This document shows positions 36,914 to 45,336 of a DNA stretch of 64,000 bases, piece by piece. Made by a program: the position numbers and the translations under genes. The stretch comes from Thermoanaerobaculales bacterium (GTDB lineage Bacteria > Acidobacteriota > Thermoanaerobaculia > Thermoanaerobaculales > Sulfomarinibacteraceae), in contig JARFRM010000077.1 of the NCBI GenBank assembly GCA_029287235.1, positions 1 through 64,000 on the forward strand, given 5' to 3'. The notes under the pieces are model-generated. The model worked only from the letters and a program-made list of their open reading frames with translations. It did not search any database and was not told the DNA's origin. Position 1 is the first letter of the stretch, and every line of letters begins with the position of its first letter.

Positions 36914-37426
36914 CTACTCGCCTGCGGGGTCGGCCGCCGGGGCCGGACGACCGGCGAGCTCACGATCGATCATCAGCAGGCCGTGCGGGCTCGACTCGAC
37001 CATCTTCACCTGATGGAAGAGACTGTCGGCCGTCGCCTCCTCCTCGACCTGCTCGCTGACATACCAGTGGAGCATGACGGTGGTGGCGTGATCGTTCTCG
37101 GCCGTGGCCAGATCCACCAGGCGATTGATTCGTTCGGAGATGGCGCGTTCGTGATTGAGGACCGACTCCACCGCCGCCGAGGGCGACGCCCACTCACGGG
37201 TCGGGCCGTCGAGGGGAAGCAACTCCACCCTGCCGCCCCGCTCAGCGAGGAAGTCGAAGAGCTTCATTGCGTGGATGGACTCTTCCTGGGCCTGGATCCG
37301 CATCCAGTGGGCGAAACCATCGAGGTGGTTGGCCGTGAAGTAGGCTGAAACCGACAGGTAGAGATAGTAGGAAAAGAACTCGGCGTGAATCTGTTCGTTG
37401 AGCGCCTTTTCGACCTTGGGGTTCAT
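36914..37426 (-). CDS. ftnA: Ferritin (FtnA-like iron storage protein)
   Basis: This four-helix ferritin of 170 residues stores iron as ferric mineral in 24-mers. The ferroxidase centre ligands are visible in NEQIHAEFFSYYLYL, AQEESIHAMKLFDFL and the later VSEQVEEEA. No heme-binding methionine typical of bacterioferritin was identified. GGAGAAC precedes the ATG at 37426. A Fur regulator gene is about 4.5 kb away. Confidence 0.92.
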   Translation of the reverse strand: MNPKVEKALNEQIHAEFFSYYLYLSVSAYFTANHLDGFAHWMRIQAQEESIHAMKLFDFLAERGGRVELLPLDGPTREWASPSAAVESVLNHERAISERINRLVDLATAENDHATTVMLHWYVSEQVEEEATADSLFHQVKMVESSPHGLLMIDRELAGRPAPAADPAGE

Positions 37427-37555
37427 TTGTGTTCTCCAATCGAGAGTGTGATCGTGGATTGTGCGGGCCACCGGGCGCCGCGCCCGCAAAGAATAACCCA
37501 CGGAAGAGTGCCTGTCATCCCGATCGAGTCCCCGGGATCAATGAAAATCGTGGAA

Positions 37556-38491
37556 CTATGAATCGTCTTCGCCGAGGGGTGTCGGTTTCAACCATGGCGC
37601 GAGCAAGGGTTCCATCCACGGCCGGATGTTGTTGAAACTTCCGGCGCGCGCCCACTGAAGACCGGCGGCCCTGTCGTCGGGCAGGGGACGGCCGGCGAAC
37701 CAGAATGCGGTGCATACCAGGAGGCCAACCGTGATCAAGTGGGCGAGAACACGCCACCGGACGGGGGCGACGGGATGCGTCAGCGGCGGCGGGTAGCCGA
37801 TCCAGGCCACAGCGAGGACCACCAACATCGGCACGGCCGCGACGATGCACGTTTCCACCTCGACTCCGCCGCGGATGATGGTGGTGGTCGCGACCCAGGC
37901 CAGCGGCGCAGGCACCATGTGGAACGCGGTCACCGCCAGCCGACGGGAACGGCTCATGTGATGTCGCGTGATCCGGGCGAGGGCGATGAGCCGCAGCACG
38001 ATGGGCACCGCCGCCGCGGCCCCGAGGCCGGCGGAGATCCAGCGGAGCTCCGGGGGAAGATCGTGGAACCGGAGCCATCGTGCGAGATGGCTGAGCTCGG
38101 GATCAAGGGCGGGCTGCCAGGCGACGCCGATCACGATGGCCATCCAGGCACACTGGACCACAAAGAGTTGTGATGCGAGGGCCTTCAGGCGGAGCGAGAG
38201 GGGGATTGCCAGGGCGGCCAGCAACAGGGGTGCGATCCACGACCCGAGCCAATAGCCGGTGGCGGCCGGCAGTGACGCGAAGTTGAGAACCGGCTGGTTG
38301 ACCAGCGCCCATGCCTGACGATTCCACGGCACGCTGACTCCGATCCAACCGGCTCCGGCCAAGAGTGCGCCGACACCCTGGCCTGCCGCTGCGGTGAAGA
38401 GCGACAGAGGAAGCGCAACGACAGCCGCCAGCCAGCTCGCCAGCAGGCCCGTCGGCGCCATGGGATCGGGCCATCGGTTCACCGGCGGCAT
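37556..38491 (-). CDS. Polytopic membrane protein of unknown function
   Basis: The protein (up to 311 residues) has about six to seven hydrophobic helices, for example LLLAALAIPLSLRL and CIVAAVPMLVVLAVAWIGYP. I recognise no family; a Yip1-like permease fold is possible but unsupported. The ATG at 38491 lies inside a palindrome shared with the divergent gene. A second ATG at 38461 would give MAPTGLLASW and room for a promoter. Neither has a strong ribosome site. Confidence 0.65.
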   Translation of the reverse strand: MPPVNRWPDPMAPTGLLASWLAAVVALPLSLFTAAAGQGVGALLAGAGWIGVSVPWNRQAWALVNQPVLNFASLPAATGYWLGSWIAPLLLAALAIPLSLRLKALASQLFVVQCAWMAIVIGVAWQPALDPELSHLARWLRFHDLPPELRWISAGLGAAAAVPIVLRLIALARITRHHMSRSRRLAVTAFHMVPAPLAWVATTTIIRGGVEVETCIVAAVPMLVVLAVAWIGYPPPLTHPVAPVRWRVLAHLITVGLLVCTAFWFAGRPLPDDRAAGLQWARAGSFNNIRPWMEPLLAPWLKPTPLGEDDS

Positions 38492-38506
38492 GCTACCATG
38501 CCGCCG
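38480..38506. promoter_or_regulatory. Palindrome carrying both divergent start regions
   Basis: CCGGCGGCATG-CTAC-CATGCCGCCGG is a perfect 11-bp inverted repeat. It contains ATGs for the membrane protein gene on the minus strand (38491) and the secreted protein gene on the plus strand (38498). It also carries -10-like hexamers in both directions, TACCAT on plus and TAGCAT on minus, suggesting a symmetric bidirectional promoter with the true starts slightly further inside each gene. Confidence 0.55.
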
Positions 38507-40528
38507 GAAATGAAAGTCCAAACCGCTCTGCTCAAAGGTGTTCTCGGTTGCGCGACGGCTGTTCTGACGGCCGCGCTCTTCGCCGGGACAGCGCATGCGC
38601 AGGCCCTGCTCGTCGAGCCGCTGCCCGGAGGCACCGTGCTCGTCGTAGTGAATCAGCCCCTAGCTGACGCCACGACCCTTGTATGGCCGCAGAACACCGA
38701 TAATGGCGAGGAGGCCGTGAGGCGGCTGATCACCGGCCGGCTCGGTCTCGTGGCCGACATCGAGGCCGCCCTTGGGGCAGGCGGTGATGACGAGGAACCT
38801 CGCCCGGCACCACCCGTCATCGTCGCGGTCGGTGGGGCTTCGGGGGAAGAGCTGTGGTCGTTGCTCGATCGCCTTCTCGGTGATCATTCCACAAGCCCGT
38901 CGATTCCGGGCGCGGCCACGACCCTCGAGGAGGGTGGCCTCGACCGTCGGCTCGGCCCGCAGGGGAGCGAGGCCATGCTTCGGCTCGAGGTCTTACTCCC
39001 TCCCCCGGGAGATTCCCGGCGAAGCTCGGTGGAGGTGTTGTGGGAGCTGCTGCCAACGCTCCTGGCGGATCTCGTGCCTAACCTTCAGAGCCGAGTGGAA
39101 GGTGCGCTCGGGGTCCTCGAGGGGGGGGTGGATGCCGATTTCGCGGAGAACGCAGTCAGCGGGCTTCGGCTCGAGCTGGCTCGACTGGCGTCAGACCCAG
39201 CCCTCCAAGCCGATGATGTGGCCACGGCCCGTCGGCGTCTCGAGGTGCGTCGTTACGCGGTCCTCGAGGAGCACCCCAACGCCGCAGTGCGGGTTCTGGA
39301 GCACTGGCTCGCCGGTGGCGAGGCGGCGGTGCGGGAGTTCATCTTCGGGATTCAGGGGGTGACCCTCAAGAGCGTCCGTGAGGCCGCCGCCGGATGGTTG
39401 CCCACACACCCGGGAAGGGCCCAACTGATCCTGCCTCCCCGGGTTTTCAACCCTCGTTTTGCCGTGGGACCGCAAACCCATCGAATGGGCAACGATCTGA
39501 CCGCAGCGATTCTCGAACGTCGCGGTGCGCCCCTGGCGGTGGTCTGCCTGCGCCCGGTGATGGTCCCGGATCTCGACGGCGAGGTGACGGCCACCGTTCT
39601 CGCTCGGTTGGCCCGGGAGCTGCGTTCGGCGCCGAGCCGACCGGGTTATGTACGAGTCCGGAGCGCCCCGCCCTTGATCGAAGTGGCCGGACCGGCCGAT
39701 GGATTCGGCGAACTCATGGAGCAACTGACCGACTCCTATCTCGCGGTGGCTACGGACCGATCACCCGCGGCCGCCGCCGGCAAAGGCGCCCGACGTCGCG
39801 CGCTGGATCTCATGGCGGGGCTCCTCGGCGTCACCGAAGCGGATGACCCATCGCCCGCGACCCTGCTCCGGCCCGGGAATCTCGCTCTCGGAGTGGTGGC
39901 CAATGATGCCGAAGCGGCGGCCGAGGCCTTGTTCAAGTTCTGGTCGGTGGAGTCGGCCGACGATGGGATGACCGATGTCCAGAACGTTGCCGCCGTTCCG
40001 CGAACCCGGGTGGCGGCGCCGGGTAACGAATCGGTCCTAGTGGTGGCGCTTGAAACCGCCTTTGGCGGGAACGAGGCCGTGTCCATGGTGGTGCGCGAGG
40101 TGCTCGCCGCTCGGGCCCGTGATCTCTGGCCCGAAGACCGGGTCGAGGTGCTGCACCCGTATGTTCCCGGCCGGTCCTTGTTGCTCCTCGAGCTGGGGTC
40201 GCCCGGGACCGTGGACCAGGTCGAGAAGCTGGTCGACGGGGGCTGGACGTCGTTGACCTCCGCCGTTGACGAAGAGGAGTTGGCCCCCATCAAGCGTCGG
40301 GTGGCGGCGTCGGCGAGTGCGGAGATGAGCGGAGTCGCCGGTCATGCCCGACGCTGTGCAGCCACCGCCGCAGGCGCCGCGAGGTGGCACCAACCGGCCG
40401 AGTTCGAACTCGAGATCCTCACCGTGGGTCCCGAGATCGTCAACGCGGTCTTGCAGGGTTTCTCAGATCTCGCGACCCTCCAGACCACCGCCGCCGGGAC
40501 GCTGCCCATCAGCGACCTCAAGAGGTAA
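38498..40528 (+). CDS. Large secreted protein, possibly an inactive M16-like peptidase
   Basis: The 676-residue protein has a signal peptide (hydrophobic GCATAVLTAALFAGTAHAQA). If the ATG at 38510 is used it begins MKVQTALLKG, which looks more natural. The two-part layout recalls M16 metallopeptidase halves: a segment EAAVREFIFGIQGVTLKSVR precedes a WLPTHPGRAQLIL end as in M16 non-catalytic domains. No HXXEH zinc motif is visible, so any M16 relation would be a non-catalytic one. It runs toward tyrS with a 50-bp gap. Function unknown. Confidence 0.6.
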   Translation: MPPEMKVQTALLKGVLGCATAVLTAALFAGTAHAQALLVEPLPGGTVLVVVNQPLADATTLVWPQNTDNGEEAVRRLITGRLGLVADIEAALGAGGDDEEPRPAPPVIVAVGGASGEELWSLLDRLLGDHSTSPSIPGAATTLEEGGLDRRLGPQGSEAMLRLEVLLPPPGDSRRSSVEVLWELLPTLLADLVPNLQSRVEGALGVLEGGVDADFAENAVSGLRLELARLASDPALQADDVATARRRLEVRRYAVLEEHPNAAVRVLEHWLAGGEAAVREFIFGIQGVTLKSVREAAAGWLPTHPGRAQLILPPRVFNPRFAVGPQTHRMGNDLTAAILERRGAPLAVVCLRPVMVPDLDGEVTATVLARLARELRSAPSRPGYVRVRSAPPLIEVAGPADGFGELMEQLTDSYLAVATDRSPAAAAGKGARRRALDLMAGLLGVTEADDPSPATLLRPGNLALGVVANDAEAAAEALFKFWSVESADDGMTDVQNVAAVPRTRVAAPGNESVLVVALETAFGGNEAVSMVVREVLAARARDLWPEDRVEVLHPYVPGRSLLLLELGSPGTVDQVEKLVDGGWTSLTSAVDEEELAPIKRRVAASASAEMSGVAGHARRCAATAAGAARWHQPAEFELEILTVGPEIVNAVLQGFSDLATLQTTAAGTLPISDLKR

Positions 40529-40541
40529 GTTCTCGATGTAG

Positions 40542-40571
40542 GTAGGAGTGCGCGCCCGCAAGGCGGGCTGG
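40542..40571 (+). repeat. Short REP-like hairpin before tyrS
   Basis: GTAGGAGTGCGCGCCCGC-AAG-GCGGGC contains a perfect 6-bp stem with a 3-base loop. Sequences of the GTAGGAG-plus-hairpin type are widespread dispersed repeats in GC-rich genomes. It ends just before the tyrS ribosome site GGAGGG, where it could affect translation. Confidence 0.45.
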
Positions 40572-40578
40572 AGGGTGC

Positions 40579-41808
40579 ATGAAGCTGAGTCTCGAAGAAC
40601 AACTGGCGTACCTGACCAAGGGATGCGTCGATGTGGTGCCGGCCGCCGAGCTGAAATCCAAGCTCGAGAAGTGCGCGAGTACGGGAAGGAAGCTGACCAT
40701 CAAGGTCGGGTTCGACCCTTCGGCGCCCGATCTCCACCTCGGCCACACGGTGGTGATCCGCAAGATGCACCACTTCCAGCAGCTCGGACACAAGGTGGTT
40801 TTTCTCATCGGCGACTTCACCGGCCTCATCGGTGATCCGACCGGCAAGAAGAGCACCCGCCCGCAGCTGACCGAGCAAGAGATCAAGGCCAACGCCGCCA
40901 CTTACGAGCGCCAGATATTCAAGCTCTTGGATCCCGAAAAGACGGTCATCGACTTCAACTCACGTTGGCTCGGCGCACTCAGCTCCTCTGATTGGATCCG
41001 TCTCGCGGCCAAGGTCACCGTCGCCCAGATGCTCGAACGCGACGACTTCAAAAAGAGGTACGAGGCCCAACAACCGATCTCGCTGCACGAGTTCCTCTAT
41101 CCGCTGGCTCAGGGCTACGACTCGGTGGCCCTCGAGGTCGATGTGGAGCTCGGTGGCACCGACCAGCTCTTCAACCTCTTGGTCGGACGCCACCTCATGC
41201 GCGAGGACGGACAGGAACCGCAAGTGGTCATGACCTTGCCGCTGCTCGAGGGTCTCGACGGGGTCGAGAAGATGTCCAAGTCCCTCGGCAACTATGTCGC
41301 GGTCGAGGATGCACCGTTCGAGATGTTCGGCAAGCTCATGTCGATCTCGGACGAGCTCATGTGGAAGTACTGGCTGCTTCTCTCGGATCGCTCGGAAGCC
41401 GAGATAGAGGCGGATCGGGCACGGGTCGCTGCCGGCGAACTCCACCCGATGGACGCCAAGAAGCAGCTCGCGAGGACCATCGTCGAGGAGTTCCATTCAA
41501 CCGACGAAGCTGCCCAGGCCCAGCACGAGTTCGAGCGGGTTTTCTCTGCCCGCAACCTGCCTCAGGACATCCCCGAGATCGAGCTCGGGGTGGATTCAGT
41601 GAGTGTCCTGTTGGCCAAGGCGCTGGTTCTCGCGGGACTGGCCCCGTCGAATTCGGAGGCCCGCCGACTCATCACCCAAGGCGGGGTCAAAGTGGAAGGC
41701 GAGGCGGTGCGCGACATCAAGGCGACCCTCGATGCGAACTCCTCGGCTCCAATCCTTGTTCAGGTCGGCAAACGGAAGTTTGCGAGGTTGACCCTCCGGT
41801 GTCCGTGA
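40579..41808 (+). CDS. tyrS: Tyrosyl-tRNA synthetase
   Basis: This class I synthetase of 409 residues charges tRNA-Tyr. The HIGH motif reads HLGHT (53-57), the KMSKS motif is exact (231-235), and VGFDPSAPDLHLGH and FLIGDFTGLIGDPTGK are typical of the TyrZ-like branch. The C-terminal S4 RNA-binding domain is complete (LITQGGVKVEGEAV). GGAGGG lies five bases before the ATG. A strong bidirectional terminator follows. Confidence 0.97.
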   Translation: MKLSLEEQLAYLTKGCVDVVPAAELKSKLEKCASTGRKLTIKVGFDPSAPDLHLGHTVVIRKMHHFQQLGHKVVFLIGDFTGLIGDPTGKKSTRPQLTEQEIKANAATYERQIFKLLDPEKTVIDFNSRWLGALSSSDWIRLAAKVTVAQMLERDDFKKRYEAQQPISLHEFLYPLAQGYDSVALEVDVELGGTDQLFNLLVGRHLMREDGQEPQVVMTLPLLEGLDGVEKMSKSLGNYVAVEDAPFEMFGKLMSISDELMWKYWLLLSDRSEAEIEADRARVAAGELHPMDAKKQLARTIVEEFHSTDEAAQAQHEFERVFSARNLPQDIPEIELGVDSVSVLLAKALVLAGLAPSNSEARRLITQGGVKVEGEAVRDIKATLDANSSAPILVQVGKRKFARLTLRCP

Positions 41809-41826
41809 TTTCATTTCCGCACAACA

Positions 41827-41861
41827 GCAAAAAATCCCCGCACATTGGCGGGGATTTTTGC
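41827..41861. terminator. Bidirectional intrinsic terminator between tyrS and fur
   Basis: The inverted repeat AATCCCCGC/GCGGGGATT has a six-base loop and is flanked by A and T runs, so both strands give a stable stem followed by a U-tract. It separates the convergent tyrS and fur genes. Confidence 0.9.
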
Positions 41862-41877
41862 TGGTTGATCCGCGGAA

Positions 41878-42345
41878 TCAGAAGAAGGACGTCTCTTGCT
41901 CCACCTTCTGTCCCTCTTCGCTCAGACCCTGGATCTGAATCGAGATGAAAGCGGCGCGGAACCGGTGGTCCTGGCAGATCCGACGGAGACGCTCGTCGAG
42001 GTCGGAGTCCCAGAACTCGATGATCTTGCCGGTCGCGGTGCACACCATGTGATGATGACCGCCACCCGGTTCCATCTTCTCGTAGTAATAGTGCTCACGA
42101 CCGAGTCGGCTCTTGCGAACCAGGCCGCACTGCACCAGGAGATCGAGGGTGCGGTAGACCGTCGCCCTCGACACCTTGCGCTGCTTGACCTTCATCCGCG
42201 CCAGCAGATCGTCGGCGTCGAGATGCTCGTTGGTGTTGAAGATCTCATCCAGAAGAGCGAGCCGCTCCTGGGTGACCTTGAGATTGTTCTCTCTCAGGTA
42301 CTGGATGAAGAGCTTTTGGGCACGTTGCGACAGCTTTGAGGTCAT
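41878..42345 (-). CDS. fur: Fur-family metal-dependent repressor
   Basis: The 155-residue protein has the Fur winged helix (RKVSRATVYRTLDLLVQCGLV) and the dimerisation domain with the histidine cluster GGGHHHM (His97-His99). The usual structural-zinc CXXC is incomplete: Cys102 is followed by Thr105, and no C-terminal CXXC pair is present. The fold is Fur-like, so iron regulation is likely, but Zur, Mur or PerR cannot be excluded. It converges with tyrS and is divergent from the cytochrome operon. Confidence 0.88.
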   Translation of the reverse strand: MTSKLSQRAQKLFIQYLRENNLKVTQERLALLDEIFNTNEHLDADDLLARMKVKQRKVSRATVYRTLDLLVQCGLVRKSRLGREHYYYEKMEPGGGHHHMVCTATGKIIEFWDSDLDERLRRICQDHRFRAAFISIQIQGLSEEGQKVEQETSFF

Positions 42346-42357
42346 AAATCTAATCCA

Positions 42358-42374
42358 GACTCATTTTCATTGTC
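42358..42374. promoter_or_regulatory. Candidate Fur operator upstream of fur
   Basis: GACTCATTTTCATTGTC on the plus strand reads GACAATGAAAATGAGTC on the minus strand. It contains two AATGA hexamer-like repeats like those in Fur boxes and lies 13 bases before the fur start in an AT-rich pocket. Autoregulation is inferred. Confidence 0.35.
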
Positions 42375-42530
42375 TCAACCCACGGTAGTGTAGATGCGAC
42401 GTCGTGTCAAGAGGTTGCGGTTGAGTCGAATTTTCGGGCCCCACGGGTTGGTGGGGGAGGTGCTGAACGCGCTCGCGATTCAAATTTCAACTGACGATTG
42501 AACAAGCATACAAGCTTTAGTTTCAAGGCG

Positions 42531-42559
42531 TTGCGAGCCATCCTCGCCGATGGTAGGGT
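42531..42559 (+). promoter_or_regulatory. Possible promoter of the bd-like oxidase operon
   Basis: TTGCGA and TAGGGT are separated by 17 bases, 32 bases before the ATG at 42592. The -10 is weak. The remaining 42346-42530 stretch between fur and this site holds no ORF that I trust. Confidence 0.3.
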
Positions 42560-42591
42560 GAGTCGGACCAAAAGATCGGCGAGGAGGACGC

Positions 42592-44121
42592 ATGGATTAT
42601 CCGATTTGGAATGTTGCCATGGGTGGTGGCGTGCTCATGGCGTGGGTCGCGATCACCCACGTCATCGTCTCCCATTTCGCCATCGGCGGCGGACTGATCA
42701 TCGTCATCACCGAAACCCTGGCGGTGAAGCGCTCGGACCCCGAGCTGCGAGAGCTCGCCCGGCGCTCTTCGTTGGTGCTGATCCTGGTGTCAACAGTCTT
42801 TGGTGCCATTTCGGGAGTCGGTATCTGGGTTGTCGCGGGCCTGATCTCCCCGGGCGCCATCTCGGCTCTGATCCACAACTATGTCTGGGGTTGGGCCATC
42901 GAGTGGGTCTTCTTCATTCTCGAGATCGTCGCCGCCCTGGTCTACTACACCACCTGGGACAAGATCTCCAAGGGCGCCCATCTCCTGGTCGGTTGGCTCT
43001 ACTTCATCGGCGCCTATTTCTCGCTGGTGGTCATCAACGGAATCATCACTTTCATGCTCACCCCAGGAGGATGGCTCGAAAGCCATGCCTTCTGGGATGG
43101 TTTCTTCAACCCGACCTACTGGCCCTCACTGGTGCTGCGCACAGGGATCGTCGTGCTGATGGCGGTGGCCTTCATGCTTTGGCCGGCCTTCAAGGCGAGT
43201 CCTGATCGCCGTCCCGATCTCGTTCGCTATCTCGGCTGGTGGTTCCTCGGCGGCGTGTTCGTGAGCTATGCGGGCTACCGCTGGTGGGAAGCAGTCCTGC
43301 CCGATACGGTCACCGCGCTCTTCCTCGGTGAGGCCCCGACCCTGGCCGGTCTCGCCGCGACCCGTTCGTTCACCCTCTGGTCGCTGACGTTGGGCTTGGC
43401 GGTCACGGTCGTTGCGCTGCTGCTCGCGCCCAAGCTGGCCCGCGGCCTGACCGCGATCCTGCTCATGGTCGGTGCTTTCGGTTTCTTTGGCGGCTATGAG
43501 CGATTGCGCGAGGGCACCCGCAAGCCGTTTCTGATCCACAGCCACCTCTTTTCCAACGGTCTTCTGGTCAGCCAGATCGACGAGATCAACGCTCGGGGGA
43601 TCGCCGCCCACTCGGGCTGGGTGGCGGCCGGAGATCCTGCGCCCGAAGCGTTCGGAGGCCGTATTTTTGTCGCCCAATGTGCGAGCTGTCACACCATCGA
43701 CGGATATCAGAGCATCCGTGAGGCGCTTCCGACGGTGGCCGATATGGAGCTCGTTGCCGCCGACCAACCTAGCGGGATGGGCGCCGTCCACTATCGCGAA
43801 CAGTGTTCGAGATGCCACGGCGACATCGAGTATCAAGAGATGGCGGAAATGATGCCGACCCTCGAGGAGATCCGCGAGGATCCCGAGTTCATCCGTGAGC
43901 TCAACCTCGGGATGATCACCATGACGCTCGTCGAGCTTCGCGACATGGGTGAGGAATTTGCCGATTTCGAACCCGGGAAACAGTTCGATATGCGCACCCT
44001 CGACCGATCGTACATGCCGCCCTTTGTCGGCACCGAGGAGGAGGTAGAGGCTCTGGCTCTCTACCTGGCGTCCCTCGATCGAGGCGAAACCGATGTTGTG
44101 GCGACCGGAGGTGAGAAATGA
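42592..44121 (+). CDS. CydA-like bd oxidase subunit I with C-terminal diheme cytochrome c domain
   Basis: The 509-residue protein has about eight membrane helices in its first 320 residues, resembling cytochrome bd subunit I. His28 in SHFAIGGG aligns with the heme b595 ligand region, and Glu104 and Glu111 in AIEWVFFILE match the acidic pair near the high-spin hemes. The quinol-site GRQPW motif is not seen. A periplasmic tail carries two heme c motifs, CASCH (363-367) and CSRCH (405-409). Electrons may thus come from cytochrome c rather than directly from quinol. GAGGAGGAC precedes the ATG, and the stop overlaps the next gene (ATGA). Confidence 0.82.
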   Translation: MDYPIWNVAMGGGVLMAWVAITHVIVSHFAIGGGLIIVITETLAVKRSDPELRELARRSSLVLILVSTVFGAISGVGIWVVAGLISPGAISALIHNYVWGWAIEWVFFILEIVAALVYYTTWDKISKGAHLLVGWLYFIGAYFSLVVINGIITFMLTPGGWLESHAFWDGFFNPTYWPSLVLRTGIVVLMAVAFMLWPAFKASPDRRPDLVRYLGWWFLGGVFVSYAGYRWWEAVLPDTVTALFLGEAPTLAGLAATRSFTLWSLTLGLAVTVVALLLAPKLARGLTAILLMVGAFGFFGGYERLREGTRKPFLIHSHLFSNGLLVSQIDEINARGIAAHSGWVAAGDPAPEAFGGRIFVAQCASCHTIDGYQSIREALPTVADMELVAADQPSGMGAVHYREQCSRCHGDIEYQEMAEMMPTLEEIREDPEFIRELNLGMITMTLVELRDMGEEFADFEPGKQFDMRTLDRSYMPPFVGTEEEVEALALYLASLDRGETDVVATGGEK

Positions 44122-45212
44122 ACACCGATCTGATTCCGGCCCTCGATGCCGCCGGCATGCCCGGGCCGCCGTGGCTGTTTCACTTCCTCCTGGTCTTCAC
44201 TTTCTTCCTCCATCTGATCTTCATGAATCTGACCTTGGGCGGGACGCTCATGGCCTTTGTCGCCAACCTCCGCGGCGGCGGTCGAACGGCCGACCCGAAT
44301 GCCGTCCTCGCCAAACGCCTGATGGGGGTCAACACCTACGCCATCTCCCTCGCCATCACCACCGGCGTCGCGCCCCTGCTCTTTGTCCAGGTTCTGTACC
44401 AGCAGTACTTCTACAGTGGGACCATTCTCCTTGGTTGGATCTGGTTCAACATGCTGGTTTTGCTCATGATCGGCTACTACGCGGCGTATCTGCACAAGAA
44501 GTTCCGTGGTCCGTGGCTCGGGGTCTCGGCTCTGACTTTCTTCGGCATCGCCATGACCCACGTGGCGGTCCATCTGATCCACGTCCAGCCCGAGAAGTGG
44601 GCCCGGTTCGACGCCAACGCGTTGGCTGTCCTCGGTGACCCGACCTACTGGCCGAGACTTCTCCACTTCGTCCTCGCCGCCATCACATTCGCCGCCCTGG
44701 TCGCGGCCTGGTGGGCGGTCCGCCGGGCGCGTGCGGGCGTCGATGTCGAAGTCAACACGGCCATCGCCGCGACCGCTTGGCGATGGGGCCTGTGGTCAAC
44801 GGTTCTGATCATGGTCGATGGTTTCATTCTGCTCGGGGTGCTGCCGAAACCGGTTCTCCTCGGGGTGATGCGGGGCGGCCTCGCGACTCTCGGACCGCTG
44901 ACAATCTCGATTCTGTTTGGAGTCGGTTTGCTGATGATGCTTGCCCGAGCCAAGAATCCGGTGGAGAATCCCGGGCTGGTGTCCGGGACCTTGGCGGCAT
45001 TGACCCTCACCATCGCCGTCATGACCGTCACCCGTCACCAGGTGCGGGTGCTCTACCTCGACCCCTTCACCTCGCAGTTCCATCCGACCATCGTTCCGCA
45101 GTGGGGGAATTTCATTCTCTTCGCGCTCCTGCTGGTTGCAGGGTTGGCGACGGTCTTCTGGATGATCCGACGGGTCCTGACCAGCCCCGCCGAGGGAGAC
45201 GAAGCAGCGTAG
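44118..45212 (+). CDS. Membrane partner subunit, CydA'-like
   Basis: The 364-residue protein has about nine hydrophobic helices. Its N-terminal segment FLHLIFMNLTLGGTLMAFV resembles the heme-ligand helix of CydA, with His32 at the matching position, so this may be a second CydA-like subunit rather than a normal CydB. Translation is coupled to the upstream gene through ATGA. The two together look like a CydA/CydA' type pair. I see no heme c motif here. Oxygen reduction is plausible but unproven. Confidence 0.75.
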   Translation: MNTDLIPALDAAGMPGPPWLFHFLLVFTFFLHLIFMNLTLGGTLMAFVANLRGGGRTADPNAVLAKRLMGVNTYAISLAITTGVAPLLFVQVLYQQYFYSGTILLGWIWFNMLVLLMIGYYAAYLHKKFRGPWLGVSALTFFGIAMTHVAVHLIHVQPEKWARFDANALAVLGDPTYWPRLLHFVLAAITFAALVAAWWAVRRARAGVDVEVNTAIAATAWRWGLWSTVLIMVDGFILLGVLPKPVLLGVMRGGLATLGPLTISILFGVGLLMMLARAKNPVENPGLVSGTLAALTLTIAVMTVTRHQVRVLYLDPFTSQFHPTIVPQWGNFILFALLLVAGLATVFWMIRRVLTSPAEGDEAA

Positions 45213-45219
45213 CGCGCAA

Positions 45220-45336
45220 AGCTTTTAGCTATTAGCCTTTAGCTCCATCGCAGGGTTGACTCCCTCGAAGTGATCTGTAATGAACTAACAGCTAACAGCT
45301 AACAGCTAACAGCTAACAGCTAACAGCTAACAGCTC
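45220..45336. repeat. Dispersed TTAGCNN inverted repeat, copy D, with heptamer array
   Basis: The left arm (45220-45252) consists of TTAGC heptads ending CTCCATCGCA. The right arm (45282-45336) is a uniform run of about seven CTAACAG units. It lies between the cytochrome subunit gene and bolA. The last unit supplies the bolA stop codon on the minus strand. Confidence 0.9.

Noticed and set aside
42498-43205. Open frame over the start of the bd-like oxidase gene
   Set aside because: It is a shadow of the oxidase gene in another frame; the oxidase frame has membrane helices and heme motifs.
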